Source of the DNA: Parapedobacter sp035556095
GTDB taxonomy: Bacteria; Bacteroidota; Bacteroidia; Sphingobacteriales; Sphingobacteriaceae
DNA length: 64,000 bases
Direction of reading: 5' to 3'
Assembly (NCBI RefSeq): GCF_035556095.1
Contig: NZ_DATMFT010000018.1
Coordinates: 186,001-250,000 of the forward strand
A program made the translations under genes and the position numbers. The notes under the pieces were generated by a model that saw only the letters and a list, made by a program, of their open reading frames with translations, was not told the origin of the DNA and did not search any database. This document shows positions 61,765 through 64,000 of this stretch, one piece after another. How positions within the stretch are numbered: the first letter of the stretch is position 1; each line of letters starts with the position of its first letter.

Positions 61765-63003
61765 CTAATAGTTCTGAACTTTTCCGATCGCTTCCAAATA
61801 CCTTTTTGCAAGTACCGTACGATCAAAATTTTCTTTTGCATATACGTATCCATTGTGTCCTTCTTCCTCTAACCTATCCGGATTCATTAAATAACGTCTA
61901 ATTTCACGATCGAAAGCATCTGGATTTTCTGGCTCAACATACGTACCTGCTTGTGCCGTTTCAACCAATGCTCTTGATACCCCGTCTATTGCCATCAATA
62001 TCGGTTTCTTACAGGAGAAATAATCAAAGGTCTTATTGGAATAAACCGTCTTAAAAGTATCTACTCGCTTTAAAACAGACGCTCCTATTTCTGATGCTAT
62101 TATAAATTTGAAAACTTCCTTTTTAGGAACAGGATCTAAAAAACGAACGTTTATAACGTTCATATCATGCGCCATTTTCTTTAAACGCCTTTTTTCCATG
62201 CCTTGGCCAATAAGTAAAAATAAGATATTTGTGTCCTCAAGTTTCTTGCCAGCGTAAAGTAACTGCTCAAGGTGATTAGCAACTCCGTGGGCACCAACGT
62301 AGATGATGACAAACTTACCTTCCAAATCATGTTCTCGGCGGAAGGTATTCCTATCAAAATCTCTCAAGATATCTTCAGAAAGCGAAAAATCGGCAGCATT
62401 TGGAATCATAATCAACTTATCGGTCGGCACATTTTTTTTTTCAAGTAGTGTTTTTTGAAAAGCCGGGGTCAGCACATTAATAAGTTTTGCCTTGCGATAA
62501 ATGAAAGCCTCAAACCGGTAGGCCATTTTGATAACATACGTATTCGTCAACACTCCCGTGTCAATAGCAGATTCTGGCCACAAATCTCGAATTTCAAAAA
62601 TCATGGGAATCCGCTTGAACCGAGAAATTATATAACCACTTACCCCGACAAACAATGGTGGAGAGGTTACAATTACTACGTCAAATTTGCCTTTGACTTT
62701 AAAGACGCCAGCCCACATCGAAGAAAACATGAAAGAAAAGTATCCCCAGAGTCTTCCGATAAAACCACTATTATAAGATTCAGACACATGTGTGCGGAGA
62801 ACTGCTATTTTTCCTTGTTTCTTTTTTATAAAATACTTCCCTTTATATTCTTGTCGCTTTTCTAATCCATTTGCGTGCATCATCCCCGCAATAACCGTTA
62901 CTTTGTGTCCATGATCGGTCCATATTTTTGACATCTCATTCCATCTTGACCCTCCTGGGTCGTCGTCTTCGAGAAAATATTGGTGCAGTAAAAGGATGTT
63001 CAT
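61765..63003 (-). CDS. GT4-family glycosyltransferase (WbuB-like)
   Basis: A 412-residue GT-B protein. The N-lobe contains GGSRWNEMSKIWTDHGHKVTVIAGM and TSPPLFVGVSG; FEIRDLWPESAIDTGVL is the motif typical of WbuB-type GT4 enzymes. The C-lobe has VIIYVGAHGVANHLEQLL and FLLIGQGMEKRRLK, then CKKPILMAIDG..ALVETAQAGTYVEPENPD, the sugar-nucleotide binding region. It adds one sugar to the lipid-linked glycan at the cytoplasmic face. Its start overlaps the upstream heparinase-like gene by four bases. Confidence 0.88.
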   Translation of the reverse strand: MNILLLHQYFLEDDDPGGSRWNEMSKIWTDHGHKVTVIAGMMHANGLEKRQEYKGKYFIKKKQGKIAVLRTHVSESYNSGFIGRLWGYFSFMFSSMWAGVFKVKGKFDVVIVTSPPLFVGVSGYIISRFKRIPMIFEIRDLWPESAIDTGVLTNTYVIKMAYRFEAFIYRKAKLINVLTPAFQKTLLEKKNVPTDKLIMIPNAADFSLSEDILRDFDRNTFRREHDLEGKFVIIYVGAHGVANHLEQLLYAGKKLEDTNILFLLIGQGMEKRRLKKMAHDMNVINVRFLDPVPKKEVFKFIIASEIGASVLKRVDTFKTVYSNKTFDYFSCKKPILMAIDGVSRALVETAQAGTYVEPENPDAFDREIRRYLMNPDRLEEEGHNGYVYAKENFDRTVLAKRYLEAIGKVQNY

Positions 63004-64000
63004 GGTTGATAAGTTAGCTGAGTCTCAATTTCGTCTTTAAACTGGAAAGAGGTGGCTTTCCCTTCTTCTTTAACACCATAATAATTGGAATTAAACGATA
63101 GGATAGACGCATGTGGCAACACCCTTCCTTTTTCAATAGCCCTGAATTGAATATCAAAATCATCAATGTGCCATAACTGACTTTTTTTTTCCCCTTCCAA
63201 ATGATAAAGCCTATCGAAAATTATCCACTTAAATTGTCCCTTCAGTTTAACGATTCTTCTGTAGTGTTCTGCTTTTTCATTCAAAAATCGGAAAGCCTTT
63301 ATCTGTCCTTCAAACATAAATGAATTATCATCTTCAACGACTTTAGAAAATACTTTTTGTGTCCAATAATACCAAATAAATCGACTTCCTTTTAACATTT
63401 GAGATTGGTTACCTACCATAACCGTGTTATGAGAAGCTGATCCCATAAAATAATCCAATTCCTCCTTTGTTGTATTGTATTTATATGATCCAGAGTCCCT
63501 CGCTATATTTTTTCCATCGACCCAAATATCAATGTGCAAATTATCCGCTTGTGCCGGTCTATCTTTATGTGAACCGCATCTAGCAAAGGTGAACGTTCTC
63601 TCATCCCGAATTATAACATACCCCCCAATGGAGTACTCTTTAATTCCATAAAACTTCTTTACCGGGAGGAAGTTTTTGTTGTTATCGACAAAGTTCCACC
63701 AAAGTATTTCCTCTTTATTGGACAGTTCATTAAATAAATTCTCACCTGTCAATAGCTTGTGTAGAGAATTAAGTTGGGGTCGAAAATCTCGATAATCGGA
63801 CGTTGAAAGTGGAAAAAAAAGAGCTCCATCATTAGAACCATAATTCGGCAACCAGCCGCTTTCATCCTGCAAGCATTGGTATAAAAATTCAAGTGACTTA
63901 TAAGCCCGGTCATAGACATGCTTAGAAAAAGGTAAGCTTGCCTTCTCAGTTATTGTTATCCCCAAAGTTAAGAGTTGAATAACTACTCTATGATAATTCA
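63000..64000 (-). CDS. Heparinase II/III-like (alginate lyase) protein, C-terminal part (cut by window edge)
   Basis: The frame stays open to base 64000, so the N-terminal half is missing. The visible ~333 residues comprise the end of the helical barrel (SLEFLYQCLQDESGWLPNYGSNDGALFFP) and the beta-sheet domain characteristic of Heparinase_II_III: FARCGSHKDRPAQADNLHIDIWVDGKNIARDSGSYKYN and MGSASHNTVMVGNQSQ. Such proteins in assembly clusters may trim or tailor the polysaccharide by beta-elimination. It overlaps the GT4 gene by four bases (ATGA). Confidence 0.8.
   Translation of the reverse strand, partial: NYHRVVIQLLTLGITITEKASLPFSKHVYDRAYKSLEFLYQCLQDESGWLPNYGSNDGALFFPLSTSDYRDFRPQLNSLHKLLTGENLFNELSNKEEILWWNFVDNNKNFLPVKKFYGIKEYSIGGYVIIRDERTFTFARCGSHKDRPAQADNLHIDIWVDGKNIARDSGSYKYNTTKEELDYFMGSASHNTVMVGNQSQMLKGSRFIWYYWTQKVFSKVVEDDNSFMFEGQIKAFRFLNEKAEHYRRIVKLKGQFKWIIFDRLYHLEGEKKSQLWHIDDFDIQFRAIEKGRVLPHASILSFNSNYYGVKEEGKATSFQFKDEIETQLTYQP

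Overview
The window comes from a member of the Bacteroidota, most likely Sphingobacteriaceae or a close relative (inference). The direct signs are three SusC/SusD pairs, many lipoproteins with a Cys lipobox, ECF sigma/FecR pairs, exact TAnnTTTG promoter -7 boxes, and genes such as capsule-assembly Wzi, BT_3987-like DUF1735, DUF5675 and DUF6266. No rRNA, tRNA, transposase or CRISPR array was recognised.

Layout. 1-943: the start of a minus-strand MscS-type channel running off the left edge. 1.0-3.6 kb: a scar region with a 308-bp, about 97 % identical but frameshifted copy of the 3' part of the aldolase gene at 3622-4371, the 5' stub of an ECF sigma gene, and an intact six-hairpin glycosidase. 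3.6-17.1 kb (minus): polysaccharide/glycan utilisation locus 1. It holds SusC, SusD, a DUF1735 lipoprotein, an IPT/NHL-type lipoprotein, a sialidase-like BNR protein and another secreted protein, followed by a transport and catabolism trio (SLC10-type transporter, phosphotransferase, HpcH/HpaI aldolase) with 4-bp overlaps. A divergent AraC gene (17433-18305) is its likely regulator. 18.4-28.7 kb (minus): locus 2, complete with ECF sigma, FecR, an STN-bearing SusC, SusD, a GH99/WbsX-like protein, an SGNH hydrolase and an InlB/BspA-type lipoprotein. 28.9-32.6 kb: a sulfatase and a lipocalin-like lipoprotein, embedded among gene debris (both ends of a split fdtA-like gene, a gutted DUF4143 ATPase, a fecR scrap). 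32.9-36.8 kb: two tandem Wzi outer-membrane proteins and an intact FdtA-like cupin.

37.0-42.1 kb is the most unusual block. One promoter-to-terminator operon carries two DUF6266 proteins, a DUF5675 protein and two tiny overlapping membrane-type proteins. Two covarying cloverleaf-like repeats sit inside it. Upstream are a helix-turn-helix gene ending in four 11-bp iterons and a LytS/LytTR two-component pair. The set resembles a domesticated phage structural and lysis cassette under its own control (inference). 42.3-45.1 kb (plus) is a small secreted protein, a membrane protein, an HTTM (vitamin-K-carboxylase-like) protein and an AraC regulator. A PIN/DUF2281 toxin-antitoxin pair follows.

46.2-52.8 kb: a small acidic secreted protein facing a TlpA/DUF3738-like - SusC - SusD operon without hydrolases. 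53.3-56.2 kb: a strongly structured ~114-nt element, then a plus-strand cassette (divergent HTH protein, truncated DUF1016, an unknown, and a 2TM-Nudix-like protein). 56.3-64 kb: a surface polysaccharide biosynthesis cluster with a UDP-sugar 6-dehydrogenase (plus), and on the minus strand a PglE-, PglD- and PglC-like trio, a PIG-L deacetylase, a formyltransferase, a GT4 and a heparinase II/III-like protein cut by the right edge. DNA from about 53.5 kb onward looks visibly more AT-rich than the PUL and regulatory region, which suggests a different recent history.
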